Of a stretch of DNA of 64,000 nt, positions 45,477 through 56,542 are shown piece by piece. The DNA lies in assembly GCA_038503065.1 (NCBI GenBank), contig JBCAMK010000018.1, positions 310,001-374,000 on the forward strand, read 5' to 3'. A model generated the notes under the pieces. It searched no databases. It had not been told where the DNA came from and saw only the letters and a program-made list of their open reading frames with translations. Source of the DNA: Paragyromitra xinjiangensis (Eukaryota > Ascomycota > Pezizomycetes > Pezizales > Discinaceae). The position numbers and the translations under genes are program-made. How positions within the stretch are numbered: the stretch's first letter is position 1; every line of letters begins with the position of its first letter.

Positions 45477-46331
45477 ATGGCACCTCCACACTCAAAAAAG
45501 CGCCGTACCTCAAAAGAGCCCGTCCCAGACTTCGCTCCCGAAATTAACAGTGCAGACGACGACTCTGACGCCGGTGTCGCCCTCGACGAATTCGACCTTG
45601 AAGCTGCATCCTCCTCTGCGGACGAGTTCGAAGCTGGCTCTGACGATGGCGAAAAAACAAATGAATCTTCGGATGGGGAAGAAGAGGAGACAGGGGACGA
45701 GGAAGACGAAGACGAAGACGATATAGATGATATTTTAGCTGCACAGAATGCAGTCTCTGGGAAAAAACGGAAACGGAATGATCCAGCTGTGTTTTCCGAA
45801 ACTATGTCAAAGATCCTGTCTTCGCATCTGACGACAACTGCGCGGAAAGACCCTGTGCTTGTGCGTGCGAAGAAATTTCAAGAGAATATAGATGATTCGA
45901 AGTTGGAGGCGAAGGCACGACGAGTATTGAAGGAGGAGAGGAGGAAGGAGCTGGAGAAGGGACGAGTGAAGGATGTGGTGCCGAAAGAAGACGACGAAGC
46001 TGCTAGGAAAGCGTTGGAGCATGAGAAGAAGTTGCGGAAGACGGCACAGAGAGGTATGGTTATCGTTTGTTTCTCTAGGCGGAAGCGCTGACGGCGTGTA
46101 GGTGTGGTGAAGCTATTTAATGCTGTGAGGGCGGCGCAAATCAAAGGAGAAGAGGCTTCGCGACAAGTTAAGCAGAAGGGCGTAGTGGGTATTGCAGCTA
46201 GGGGAGAGAAAGGTAAGGTTCTAGATATCCTAGCATCTTAATAGAAACTGACCATATTATCACTTCCAGTCACGGAAATGTCGAAACAGGGCTTCTTGAG
46301 CTTAATTCAAGCTGGGGGCAAATCGAAATAG
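45477..46331 (+). CDS. RRP15: RRP15-like pre-60S ribosome biogenesis factor
   Basis: Three exons (45477-46053, 46102-46212, 46270-46331) give 249 residues. A basic start (PPHSKKRRTSKEP) precedes a long acidic region ending DEEDEDEDDIDDIL. The RRP15 core follows: FSETMSKILSSHL, ARKDPVLVRAKK, KARRVLKEERRKELEKGRVKD, then across intron 1 LRKTAQRGVVKLFNAVRAAQ and across intron 2 GEKVTEMSKQGFLSLIQAGG. This order is diagnostic. RRP15 acts in the nucleolus in 27S rRNA maturation and large-subunit assembly. Length matches fungal homologues. Its 3' end converges on YAH1, 283 bp away. Confidence 0.92.
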
Positions 46332-46614
46332 TCACTCAATAATACACACCCCCAAAAGTAGAGGTAGGACCTAGACCTATCTCCTGTAATCAATAAGCTT
46401 GATGTGGAGTTTGGGTGTTTTGTACAAAAGAATTTACAATCTAATCCTCGCAACCCACAAAGAAAAAAAATACAAAAGGCCATTTCCTTTCTTCCGTCGC
46501 GAAATGAGATGAGATGATAAGAAAACGCCCATGTCCATACAGTACAATAGCAGCAGTGCAAAATTGCGGGTGACATTTCATGATTGATCCATCCATCCAT
46601 CCACACATCCTAAA

Positions 46615-47494
46615 TCATGACTTTTTCGAAAAATCACTGCTCTGCAAGTTCCTCGTCATACTTGGTAGTCGCACTGTCAGCCCGTCGGTCTCCTTGCTCA
46701 TCTTCACCTGGCATCCGAGTCGTGACCTAGCCGGCGAGCTCAAGTTAGCTTTTGCATTATTTCAGCGTTGGTGGGGTTAGGTGAGCAGACGTTTCTGTCA
46801 GTCCGAATGCAAGGTCCAGCATGTCATTCTCGTCATCCTCTGGCTCGGGGATCTTCCCGTACATCTTATCGTCTTCAACTATGACATGACATGTTGAGCA
46901 AGCCGCGGAGCCACCACATGCGCCTGGTAATTGGTTCGTTAGTTTTCGTGTTCTTGAAATTGGTCGAAATCCACAGCGGAGTTTCTAGCAATCGCTCCAT
47001 GGCCAAGATTAAGCTGGACAGACTCCCGAAGTCGTCCAACTTCAATTCCCTACTGTCCATTTTCGATTGCGAGGAAAACACCCAGCGTGAATTCAACCAA
47101 CCCCACCCAGGATTAATACCACATACCCTCCATCTCCAGATCATTTTCCTGTGCTATATCCAGCAAATTATCACCCTCCGCAACCTCATACGTGTGGCTC
47201 TCCCCATCCTTATCGATAAACGTCACATGAAGCCTACCAACCACACCAATCAGCCAACTCCCCACACAGGACCAACCCCATAGGGAACACATACTCCTCC
47301 CCCGGCTTCGGTGGCGTAATATGTCCATGCGTCCTCACCACCGACGTCGAAAACGCCCGTCCCAAACTCCGTTGCAATTGCGTCACCGGCAAAACCGTAG
47401 GCGCAGAAATCCGCAACCGCGAAGACGTAACAAGAGCGCGATTAAGACTCGAGACGAGTCGCACCGAAGCGGCAATCCCTCGTGTGAATGGCAT
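46615..47494 (-). CDS. YAH1: Mitochondrial [2Fe-2S] ferredoxin (adrenodoxin type)
   Basis: Four exons on the - strand (47295-47494, 47127-47233, 46791-46923, 46615-46726) give 183 residues. The Arg/Ser-rich N-terminus ([21 protein letters not shown]..) is a mitochondrial presequence. The ferredoxin domain starts [20 protein letters not shown]. The cluster ligands are complete: [12 protein letters not shown] supplies C-x5-C-x2-C, and the fourth Cys is in SRLGCQV. The acidic [11 protein letters not shown] helix that contacts ferredoxin reductase is also present. YAH1 passes electrons for Fe-S cluster assembly and haem A synthesis in the matrix. It shares a 182-bp divergent promoter with the mitochondrial MetRS gene. 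Confidence 0.94.
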
Positions 47495-47676
47495 CGTGGA
47501 GATCCAGGTGCAGAAGGGTTTGGAGGGGCCGGAGATAAAAGAAAAAAAAAGATCGGTTATCAGATGAGGGTGGGAGCCGCAATGGCTTGGCAGACCCCAC
47601 TGATGTTGGTTGGGATGGGATTCGTCGGGAATCTGTATCCGGGTATTGGATTTTGTGATTTTTTTTTTTCATTCAG
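47495..47676. promoter_or_regulatory. Bidirectional promoter of two mitochondrial-protein genes
   Basis: Only 182 bp separate the start codons of YAH1 (-) and the mitochondrial MetRS gene (+), so the two promoters must overlap. AAAAGAAAAAAAAAGATCGG near 47540 and TTTTTTTTTTTC near 47662 are two opposed homopolymer tracts. Co-regulation is inferred. Confidence 0.55.
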
Positions 47677-49591
47677 ATGCGTTCGCGGTTGCCATCGATG
47701 CTGCGGATTGCGGGGCGCGGGATGGGCGCTTTTGCGGTTGGGAGTAGGGTTGGTTGGATGTGTTCGTCGTGTTTGATACGGGTCAATGCTGTGGGTGGGA
47801 GGAAGCTGTATTCGTCTGCGGCGGTGAAGGAGAAGCCGTATTATATCACGTCGCCGATATTCTATGTTAATGCTGGTTTGTTTTCTCGTCTATTGGTTAT
47901 GATGTTTAATAGTATGAATTGTCATTGACTGTGTTCTAGCTCCTCATGTTGGACATCTCTACACGATGGTCCTTACGGACGTCCTCAAGCGCTGGCAGAT
48001 CCTAAAGGGTCGCGAGGCAGTACTCTGTACCGGTACAGATGAACATGGAATGAAGATTCAGCAAGCCGCAGCCATTGCTGGGACACCCCCGAAGGTGTTC
48101 TGCGATAGTGGAGCTGAGGTGTTCAAGGTGAGAATTCAGCATCTCCTTCACAGGATCTCACTCACACCCTCCAACTGACACAATTGGTGGTTTTCTCAGA
48201 ATCTAGCAGCTCAAAGCAATATATCATTCGATCACTTCATCCGTACCACTGATCCAAAACACTACGATGCCGTTCAACACATCTGGTACCTCCTCCAAGA
48301 CCGCGGACTGATCTACTCAGGCAAACACGAAGGCTGGTACTCAGTCTCCGACGAAACCTTCTACCCAGAGTCAGCCGTGAAAAAGATCCTCGACCCAGCA
48401 ACCGGACTCAAAATCGTGACTAGTATCGAGACCGGTAAAGAAGTCGAATGGACCTCCGAACTCAACTACCACTTCCGTCTCTCCGCCATGAAAGACAAAC
48501 TCCTCACCTTCTACGCCTCAAACCCCAACTTCGTCGTCCCACTAACCCGCTACCGCAACGTCATCGACGCCGTCACCTCCGGCCTCTCCGACCTCTCCGT
48601 TTCTCGTCCTCGCTCCCGTCTATCCTGGGGTATTCCCGTCCCCACAGACACGGAGCAAACCATCTACGTCTGGCTCGACGCCCTCATCAACTATATCACC
48701 GTGACCGGGTACCCATGGACACCTGGACGCGAAACCTCCAGCGGCTGGCCTGCAGATCTACATGTTGTCGGGAAAGACATCGTGCGGTTCCACTGCATTT
48801 ACTGGCCGGCATTCCTCCTCGCCCTGGACCTCCCGCTACCGAAACAGGTGCTGACACATGCGCATTGGACTATGAATAGACGTAAGATGAGCAAGAGTGA
48901 GGGTAACGTTGTAAACCCGTTCTATGCGATGGACCGGTATGGCGTTGATACAATGCGGTTCTATATGGTACATGATGGTGGCATTGCAGATGATGGGGAT
49001 TATAGCAATGAGGGTATTGTAGAGCGATATGGGAACTTGCTACAAGGTGGATTAGGGAACTTGGTCAATCGTGTGTGTAGTAAGACGTTTGATGTGGAGG
49101 CAGCTATCACACAGGGGCTGGATGGAGTGAAGATGAATGAGCCGGATCAACGGCTGAAGGAGGTAGTTGAGACAGCGGCGGAGAAGGTTGCAGAGAAGAT
49201 GGAGAGGTTGGAGGTTCCGGGCGCGGTGAAGGAGATTATGAATGTTATTTCTGAGGTTTGTGTTCCTTTTTTCCTCTGGTTTTCACGGCTTTTGGCTGAT
49301 TCATCTTTTCAGACAAATAAATACCTCCAACACACGGCTCCCTGGGGGCTCAAAGACGCGTCCCTGGCCGCTGAGCGTAACAAGATTATCTATCTCTCAG
49401 CAGAGGCCGTCCGTGTAGCTGGGATCTTGCTTCAGCCGTTTATGCCTGAGAAGATGCGGCAGTTGCTAGATCAGATTAGTGTTGGGGAAGATAGGAGAGG
49501 GTTTGAGTTTGCAGGTCTTGGGAAGGATAGGGGATATGGAATAGGTGCTTCGGGGAGGAGGGCGATGTTGTTCCCACCGCTGAGCGAGTAG
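47677..49591 (+). CDS. MSM1: Mitochondrial methionyl-tRNA synthetase
   Basis: Four exons (47677-47875, 47940-48127, 48200-49255, 49313-49591) give 573 residues. The first 50 residues are Arg/Ser-rich without acidic residues, a presequence. Class I signatures are clear: YYITSPIFYVNAPHVGHLY (HIGH-type HVGH at residues 69-72) and KMSKS at 358-362. CTGTDEHGMKIQ, VWLDALINY and FHCIYWPAFL are MetRS landmarks. The expected zinc-knuckle cysteines of the cytosolic form are absent, and the C-terminal anticodon-binding domain ends near APWGL..MPEKMRQLLDQI, as in MSM1. It charges mitochondrial tRNA-Met. FYVNAPHVGH has one Ala fewer than many homologues. Codon use turns from C-rich to G-rich near 48870. 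Confidence 0.94.
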
Positions 49592-51039
49592 TGGGCATTC
49601 TCGAACTGAAGCTAGGAAGCTAGTTATTTCTCAGGCAATGTAGAGTGGGCGATAGGCTATGATTGGCAAGTTTGGTGTTTGTAACGTCTGAGTGCTGCGC
49701 GATACCGAAGGTCGCAATTAGACGAATGTTAGAATACTCTTGAAAATCGATAGGCGTGTCGTTTGGAGACCGAAGATGGAATAAAATAAACAGCACAACT
49801 ATGGGGTATCAACTCATGTAAACCACTACTACGTAGTTAGAAGTGTGCTTATGAAACCAGTACCCTTACTGTTACAAGTCTAATCCATAGATCTAGGACT
49901 GTTACACTAAAGCCAAGCCTAAAGAGGTTAATTACTAAACTTTTCGTAGGCGTTCAAACCCCAGAGGGTAATTACATATCTAAGATGGAATTGCTACCCT
50001 TTTGTTGGGAGAGCTTTCTACCATAGTACTGTCCGGGCGTAGTTCTTCTCGGAGATAGGACGGGAGCACGCGAGTACTAGATGACTTCGTTTTGTAAAGG
50101 AGCGTAAGCAGCTAAGCTATCATTGCCCTCTATTTCAGCGCTTTACTAATTTAAAACGTAGTAACGGGTAACTTTCCATATGTATCGGAACTAAAGCAAT
50201 ACGTATTGTGGCTGGAGTACCTTGTAGTATCATTAGTACATACATGTAATGATGTTGGAACGAGGTTCTAATCGGGTTGGCTTTTTTTTTGGGGGGAAAT
50301 ATTGATAGTTCCTAGAGATTATATCGTTATTGAATCTTCTCCTCTCGGCCACCTCAGATACCTACATGCACTTAATGAATCAACCAATCAATTAATGGGA
50401 ACGTAAATGGATATACTACTACTAACTAATCAATTCATAACCCTCAAGTACCTGGCACCCTTCCTACAGTAACCCTAACCCTTACGGAGGTGATCTATGG
50501 ATATACTACAAGTAGTATATCCGGGTACCTGCTCTATACAGAACTTATATAAGGATACACTAAAATATAATAGCGCCTATCATAAACTCATTCACCGTTA
50601 TTCATGCGATATTTCTGTACGCAAAAAGCAATGAAATTATGACCAAAAAAAACTCCCCCCATCCACTGTATCACTGCCGCACCTAGGAAATAACTAAAAC
50701 CGACCCCTTTACCCCGCGGTCTGCCAGAACCTCAGCAGAGGGGTTTTAACTGGCGGGATCACAATTCCTAACCCTATTACGCGTCCTTTACTTTGGCGCT
50801 TCCGCCCGATTCCGTGCATGCCGTTTTCATACCGCCTTACCCTTAACTCGCTTCATAGGCGGAAAATAGAAGCAGAGGCTGGAGCAGATCATACTCACAC
50901 TGTCTAAAAATAAAGCAGCACGGCCTTCTACTACCTTCTCCACTTTATAGTCTTCCCTCCACCCACACTTATCACGTTATACCTCAAATCGAAACATAAT
51001 ATCAAAAATTCTTTCATCTACTATCGCGACGGGTAGACA
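49592..51039. other. Intergenic, no gene seen
   Basis: No gene supported. A relaxed relative of the dispersed element lies near 49648 (GGGCGAT-AGGCT-ATGATT). AACCCTAACCC at 50471-50481 is a short telomere-type sequence. Leader-like sequence precedes 51040. Confidence 0.5.
50499..50522. repeat. Perfect 11-bp palindrome
   Basis: GGATATACTAC, AA, GTAGTATATCC form a perfect inverted repeat with a 2-bp centre. A related single arm (GGATATACTACTAC) lies near 50408. It could form a cruciform or be a dimeric protein site. Confidence 0.45.
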
Positions 51040-54000
51040 ATGCCAAAATCGAATAATTTTCTCACGATACTCGCGGACCCAAAGGATGCTCAGATTGAGT
51101 TAGTGTCCCCTTTAAATTCCACTTTCAGGCAAGAGCTTGGAATAGCAAGTGTACAGGGGACCTGTGCCATTCTAATTAATCCTAACTTGTCTCCTCGAAC
51201 GCATATGTTTAGTTCGGCTGATAAATTATTGACTTATTTTGCTGGATTAAAGCATTATTGCCGTTCATGGCCTCAACTACACGGACAGAGAAGACCACGC
51301 AGAGCTCAGCTGGACGGCTCCGAATGGGAAGATGTGGTTGAAAGACCAAGAATTTCTCCCTAGCAAGATCCCGAATGCACGCATCCTCCTTTTCGGATAC
51401 AACGCGAATGTGGCGTTCAGGGCGTCGACTGCTGGTGTCGACCAACAGGCGGGGAATTTGTTGAATCGTCTACATCTGTTGAGAATGAAACGAGAGGTAA
51501 AAATGAGAATATATCGTTTGGAATGCCTTTGTCCCAGTGACTTGCAGTATTCCTGAGGTAAAGCATAAGCTAATTAACGGGTATCTAGGCAAAGGGCGTT
51601 CCCATCATGTTTATTTGTTATAGTCTCGGCGGTATTATTGTTAAGAGGGTTGCTAAAGCTCTACCTACCTGATAATGGCCTTGGGTATTTTGATTAACGA
51701 TGCTCTAGGCCCTCGTTATTGCGAAGAATGATAGCACTTATGCATCTATCGGCCAGTCAAGGTAAGTGAATAATTTCCAATGAATTGTTTACTCTGATGC
51801 TCAAATACTGAGTTATTTGGAAGCTACGGTCTTGTCTTTTTTGGAACACCCCACCAAGGTGGGAACTTCGCCAATCTCGGATACATTGCCGAATCTATCG
51901 CGAGAATATCTCTTCAGTATCCAGGAAACACCTTGATAGAAGCTCTCGCCAAAGACTCTCTGTTTGCCGACACCATGATCAAAGATTTCAGGCACCAGCT
52001 TGAAGACCGATGGGTGGTTACTTTTTATGAGACTCATCCTATTGAGAATCTCGGGATTGTATGTATATTCCCAATTTCCTCGCAGCTCCAAGACGCAACC
52101 GTTGATTTTCATGTAGATTGTGGATCAAAAGTCTGCCACACTTGGGCTCCCTGGATCGAGAGAAATACAAGTTGCGTTGGACACCGATCACGAGAACCTA
52201 TGTAGGTTCGCGGATTGTGGTGGTCACGATTTTGAACAAGTTGGAGAAAACATACAAGAACTAGCTCAGAAAGTAATAGCAGTTGCTTCAAGGGTTGCTT
52301 CGCAAAATATCGGTAATTGTTATAAACCCCAATGTGGTATTAACTACTGGACATGTGTATCTAACCATTCTCATAGCAAAATCAAAGAGTCAGCCATTGA
52401 AGATTTCAACATTGCCTGACCTCCTTCATCAACACTTCACTGGCCGAAAGTGCCAACTTCAGCAATTACATGAGATCATAGCGAAACCAAGCTCGAAGTC
52501 GAAACGTGTTTCAATATACGGGATGCCCGGCGTGGGAAAAAGTCAAATTGCTCTCAAATTTGCCTACCAAAATCAGTCCGTATACAAAAACATATTCTAT
52601 GTCCAAGCAACCGACGAGACGCAGCTTTTCCAGGATTTCGACACGATTCACAGCCTCTTACAGCTCCCAAAACGTTCCCTAAGTGAGCGGAATCTCATAA
52701 CCCAGGATATTTTACAATGGCTTATCAACAGCCAGGACGACAACGATTGGCTCATGATTTTCGACAATGTTCTAAATGTCAACATGATCAAAAAATTCCT
52801 CCCAGCTACCAACACAGGCGTCATACTCTTCACCATGCGTAGCGAGCATATTGCCAAAGAGCTCGGTTCGGCAGGGAGGATTGAGCTTCTATCTATGGAG
52901 GAGGCTGAGGGTGTTGAATTGATACTTAAGATTGCGGGGGTTTCAGACCCACTGAGTTCTGAATACCTAGGATCCCAAAGAGCTGCAGCAGAAATTCATC
53001 AAGAACTCGGCGGCCTGCCGTTGGCGCTCACACAAGGCATCTCATGCTCGAAACATAACTGTTGGTCGATGAATCAGTATCTTGATAGACTGCAAAGTGC
53101 AGAGAAAATCGAGGTCTTGAAGAAAGAGGCTCTTTTCGGAAGCGAAATCTCTCTTTACTCGAATTGCTATTCTACATTTAGCGTTGCTATCCATGGTATC
53201 ACGCCTACGGCTGTCATGCTTTTGAAAATTATCTCGTACCTCAACCACCAAGACGTACCCTTTCAGCTTTTCGAAGACGGCCGACAAGACCTATCTAATT
53301 TCCTCGATTCTCTCTCGATAGGGAGTTGGCAAAACCAACTAAAGGCACTCTGGAACGGCGACTTGCAATATAGGGGATCAAGAAGCCTTGTGAAAGGAAA
53401 CACTTGCGACGGCCCTATAAACTTGATTCGAAGATTATTTTTCGGCGATCATGAACTCGAAAAAGCAATACTATGCCTTCAAACTTCTGCTCTTATTCGA
53501 AGGAAAGACGGAGGAAACATCTGGATGCACGACTTATTCTGTGATTTGAGCCAACATCTTGTTAGCCCCTGGGAAAAGAACCTTATTGTAGCCTCAGCGA
53601 TAGTCCTGGCCAGAGGTCCACTCCAAATAGCAGATAATGGAAGAATAAGCATGGGCGAAGCAACGGCATCGCATCTTATTAAATCACTCAGAAACGCTCA
53701 GGAAATAGAGGCGTTGATGGTGAACCGTGCGGCCTTTCTTCTTGCCTATTATTATCAACAACGGGGACAGTACCGCAAAGCGTTAGAGTTGTACCAGCGT
53801 ATACTAACCAGGTATGAGAAGGCCCTGGGGAAGAGATATCCTGATACTCTTGACGTGGTCAACAATATCGCTATACTATACAACAAGCAAGGAGAGTACA
53901 GCAGAGCCCTGGAGTTTTACCAGCGTGCACTGGCCGGGTACAGATTGGTTCTCGGGAAGAACCACTCCTCCACCCTCGATGCAATTTACAACATAGCTAT

Positions 54001-55465
54001 AGTATACAGAGAACAAGGAGAATACGATGCATCCCTAGAGTGGTACCAGCGTGCGTTAGCTGGATATGAGAAAACTCTAGGGAAAGAAGATCCTTCTGCT
54101 CTTGATGTAGTTAACGGCATGGCTACATTATTTTCCCAACGGAGAGAGGACAACAAAGCCTTAGAGTGCCATCAACGTGCCCTAGCTGTACTTGAGAAAA
54201 CTCTTGGGGAGGAACACGTGAGTACTCTCAATGCGGTTTATGGTATAGCCATAGTATTCACGAACCAAGGAAAGTACGACAAGGCCCTAGAGTGGTATCA
54301 ACGTGCACTAGTTGGGTATGAGAAAGTTGTGGGGAAGGAACATTCAGATACTCTCATCTTGGTTGGTAGGATGGCTGCAGTATTCAATGATCAGGGAAAA
54401 CACGACAAGGCTCTGGAATGGTATCAGCGTGCAGTGATTGGGTGTGAGAAGGCTCTTGGGAATGAACATTCTCATACTCTCAGCATAATTTGTGGCATGG
54501 TCGCAGTATTCATAAGTCAAGGAGAGTATAGTAAAGCCCTAGAGTGCAGTCAGCGTGCATTGGCTGGATATGAGAAAACTCTAGGGAATGAACACCCGCA
54601 AACTCTCAGTGCAACTTTTGTTATGGCTACAGTTTTCACGAGCCAGGGAAAGGATGACGAAGCTTTAGAATGGTACCAGCGTGCGTTGGCTGGGTGTGAG
54701 AAGGCCCTTGGAAATGAACACCCTCAAACACTCAACGCGGTTTATGAAATGGCCGCGGCACTCGCAAACCAAGGAAAGGATGACGAAGCCATAGAGTGGT
54801 ACCAGCGTGCGTTAGCTAGTTATGAGAAGGCTTTTGGGAATGAACATATCCATACTCTCAGGGCGACTAGCGGCATGGCTAAAGTATTCAATAAACAAGG
54901 AAAGCACGACAAGGCTCTGGAATGGTGCCAGCATGCTCTGGCTGGATATGAGAAGGCCCTTGGGAGCGAACACCCTTATACTCTCGACGCGGTTTTCTTC
55001 GTGGGTACAATACTCCTGAGCCAAGGGAAGAACGAGGAAGCCTTAGAGTGGTATCAAAGTACGCTAGCTAGGTATGAGAAGACTCTTGGGAACGAACACC
55101 CCCAAACTCTCAGCGTGGTTTATGGCATGGCTGGGGTATTCATAGTACGAGGGGAAAAGGATGAAGCCTTGAAGTGGTATCAGCGTGTACTGGATGGGTG
55201 TGAGAAGTCTCTTGGGAACGAAAACATTCTTACTCTCAATACGGTTTGCAGCATAGCCACAACATTCAAGAACCAGGGAAAGGATGACAAGGCCCTAGAG
55301 TGGTACCAGCGCGCGCTAGCTGGGTACGAGAAGACCCTAGGAAAGACGCATTCCCTTACCTTAGAAGTAGCCGGTTATGTCGAGGAATTATACACTAAAA
55401 AGCGATGTGTCGAGGAAGCTGCTGCGATCCGCCAAAGATTCGGTCTCTCTTCATCTATTCCCTAA
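51040..55465 (+). CDS. NLR-like STAND protein: alpha/beta-hydrolase, NB-ARC, 13 TPRs
   Basis: Seven exons (51040-51104, 51253-51496, 51589-51648, 51709-51761, 51824-52058, 52117-52312, 52377-55465) join in frame to 1313 residues. Two donors (GTCCCC, GTTGCT) are weak. Residues 20-310 form a SesB-type hydrolase: IAVHGLN, KIPNARILLFGYNA, the nucleophile elbow CYSLGG (Ser about 115), GLVFFGTPHQGG and TDHENLCRF with the likely catalytic His. An NB-ARC follows: FTGRKCQLQQL, P-loop GMPGVGKSQ (about 333-341), Walker B WLMIFDNV, TMRSEHIA and GGLPLALTQ. Residues about 742-1290 are thirteen 42-residue TPRs. This is the fungal NLR-like architecture used in non-self recognition; sensing by the repeats and activation of the hydrolase are inferred. 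Catalytic and nucleotide motifs look intact. Confidence 0.88.
53758..55400 (+). repeat. Thirteen tandem 126-bp TPR-coding repeats
   Basis: Each unit encodes a 42-residue TPR with the consensus KALEWYQRALAGYEKALGNE and then HPxTL..V..MA.VF..QGK. Units 5-13 share long identical codon runs (GAGTGGTACCAGCGTGC recurs). Units 2-4 and the last are more diverged. Such internal identity suggests recent unit duplication or gene conversion. Confidence 0.85.
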
Positions 55466-55970
55466 ACCCAAACCCGGGGTTTACCTCTTGAGGACGTCTA
55501 TATATATATATCTATTTCTTCCTTCTGGAGATTTCTCAGTTTTCTATTAGTATCGGCGCTGGCTAGTTCTTCCGGATGCGCTCCACTGATATTATGCTCT
55601 AGATCAAAAGCTCATGTATTTAACGATTATGATGTTACGGATGTATATAGAAATTATTAATGACGGAATTCTACGGGTTACTTTTTTTTTGCCTCCATTC
55701 AAGATGCATACTCGTGAAACACCTAGTGTTACAGCCAATCCCCACGTTGAAGGAGCTCAGGACCCGTTGAGTGACTAGGAAAGTAATACAAGACAGGTCT
55801 CATTCCCAAAAAAAATTTACAACCACTACTACGTCCAATAAACTTGACTAATTACCAGAACTCCAATTACCCAATAGCTAATTCCTCATTCTATACAGCC
55901 CAACCGCAAGCCCACCTCATTTTCACAGGCAGCCTCGGGAACAGTATCCTTCTTACCCCCCTCAAGACCA
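55466..55970. other. 3' flanks of two convergent genes
   Basis: TATATATATATCTATTTC follows the NLR stop codon. No gene seen before the CYP10 stop codon. Confidence 0.5.
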
Positions 55971-56542
55971 CTAATCTCCAGCATCCATATCGGCGAGTGG
56001 ATTGGCATGTATGGTAACCTTCTGAATCTTCGTTACTTTCTTTGGTCTATTCTTCTTATCAACCTCCAGAACCTCAAGCTTATCCAATGTGTCCACCCCA
56101 TCAATAACCTATCACACGATACAATCAGCTCTACCCTCCAACTCTAACCCAAAACCCACATAAACAAACAAATACATACCTTCCCAAACACAGTATTCAA
56201 TCCATCCAGATGCGGATGACTCCCATACGTAATGAAGAACTGACTCCCATTCGTCCCAGGTCCCGAATTCGCCATGCTCACAACCCCCCTCGCGTTATGC
56301 CTTAACGCCGGCCGTATCTCATCCTCAAATTTACCACCCCAAATACTCTTTCCTCCCTTTCCATTCCCAAATTCACCATCGCCAGTCTGAACCATAAATG
56401 TCTTGATGCTGCGGTGGAACGGACAGTCGTCGTAGTAGCCGGATGCACATAGAGCTAGGAAATTCTCAGCCGTCTTAGGTACTGCCTCGCAGAAGATCTC
56501 GATCTTGAGGGGACCTAAGTCTGTGTGCAGTGTCACAGACAT
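55971..56542 (-). CDS. Cyclophilin of the CYP10/PPIL3 type
   Basis: Two exons on the - strand (56180-56542, 55971-56108; phase-0 intron) give 166 residues. The start MSVTLHTDLGPLKIEIFCE is standard for this subgroup; in-frame codons upstream lie in the leader. Catalytic landmarks are present: CPFHRSIKTFMVQTGD with the essential Arg, the Gln of GSQFFIT, and NSGPGTNGSQFF. At the position of the cyclosporin-contact Trp of cyclophilin A the sequence reads HLDGLNTVFG, so His replaces Trp, as usual in this subgroup, and cyclosporin binding should be weak. It is a peptidyl-prolyl isomerase; PPIL3 relatives associate with spliceosomes. The C-terminus is short and acidic (ADMDAGD). Confidence 0.92.
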
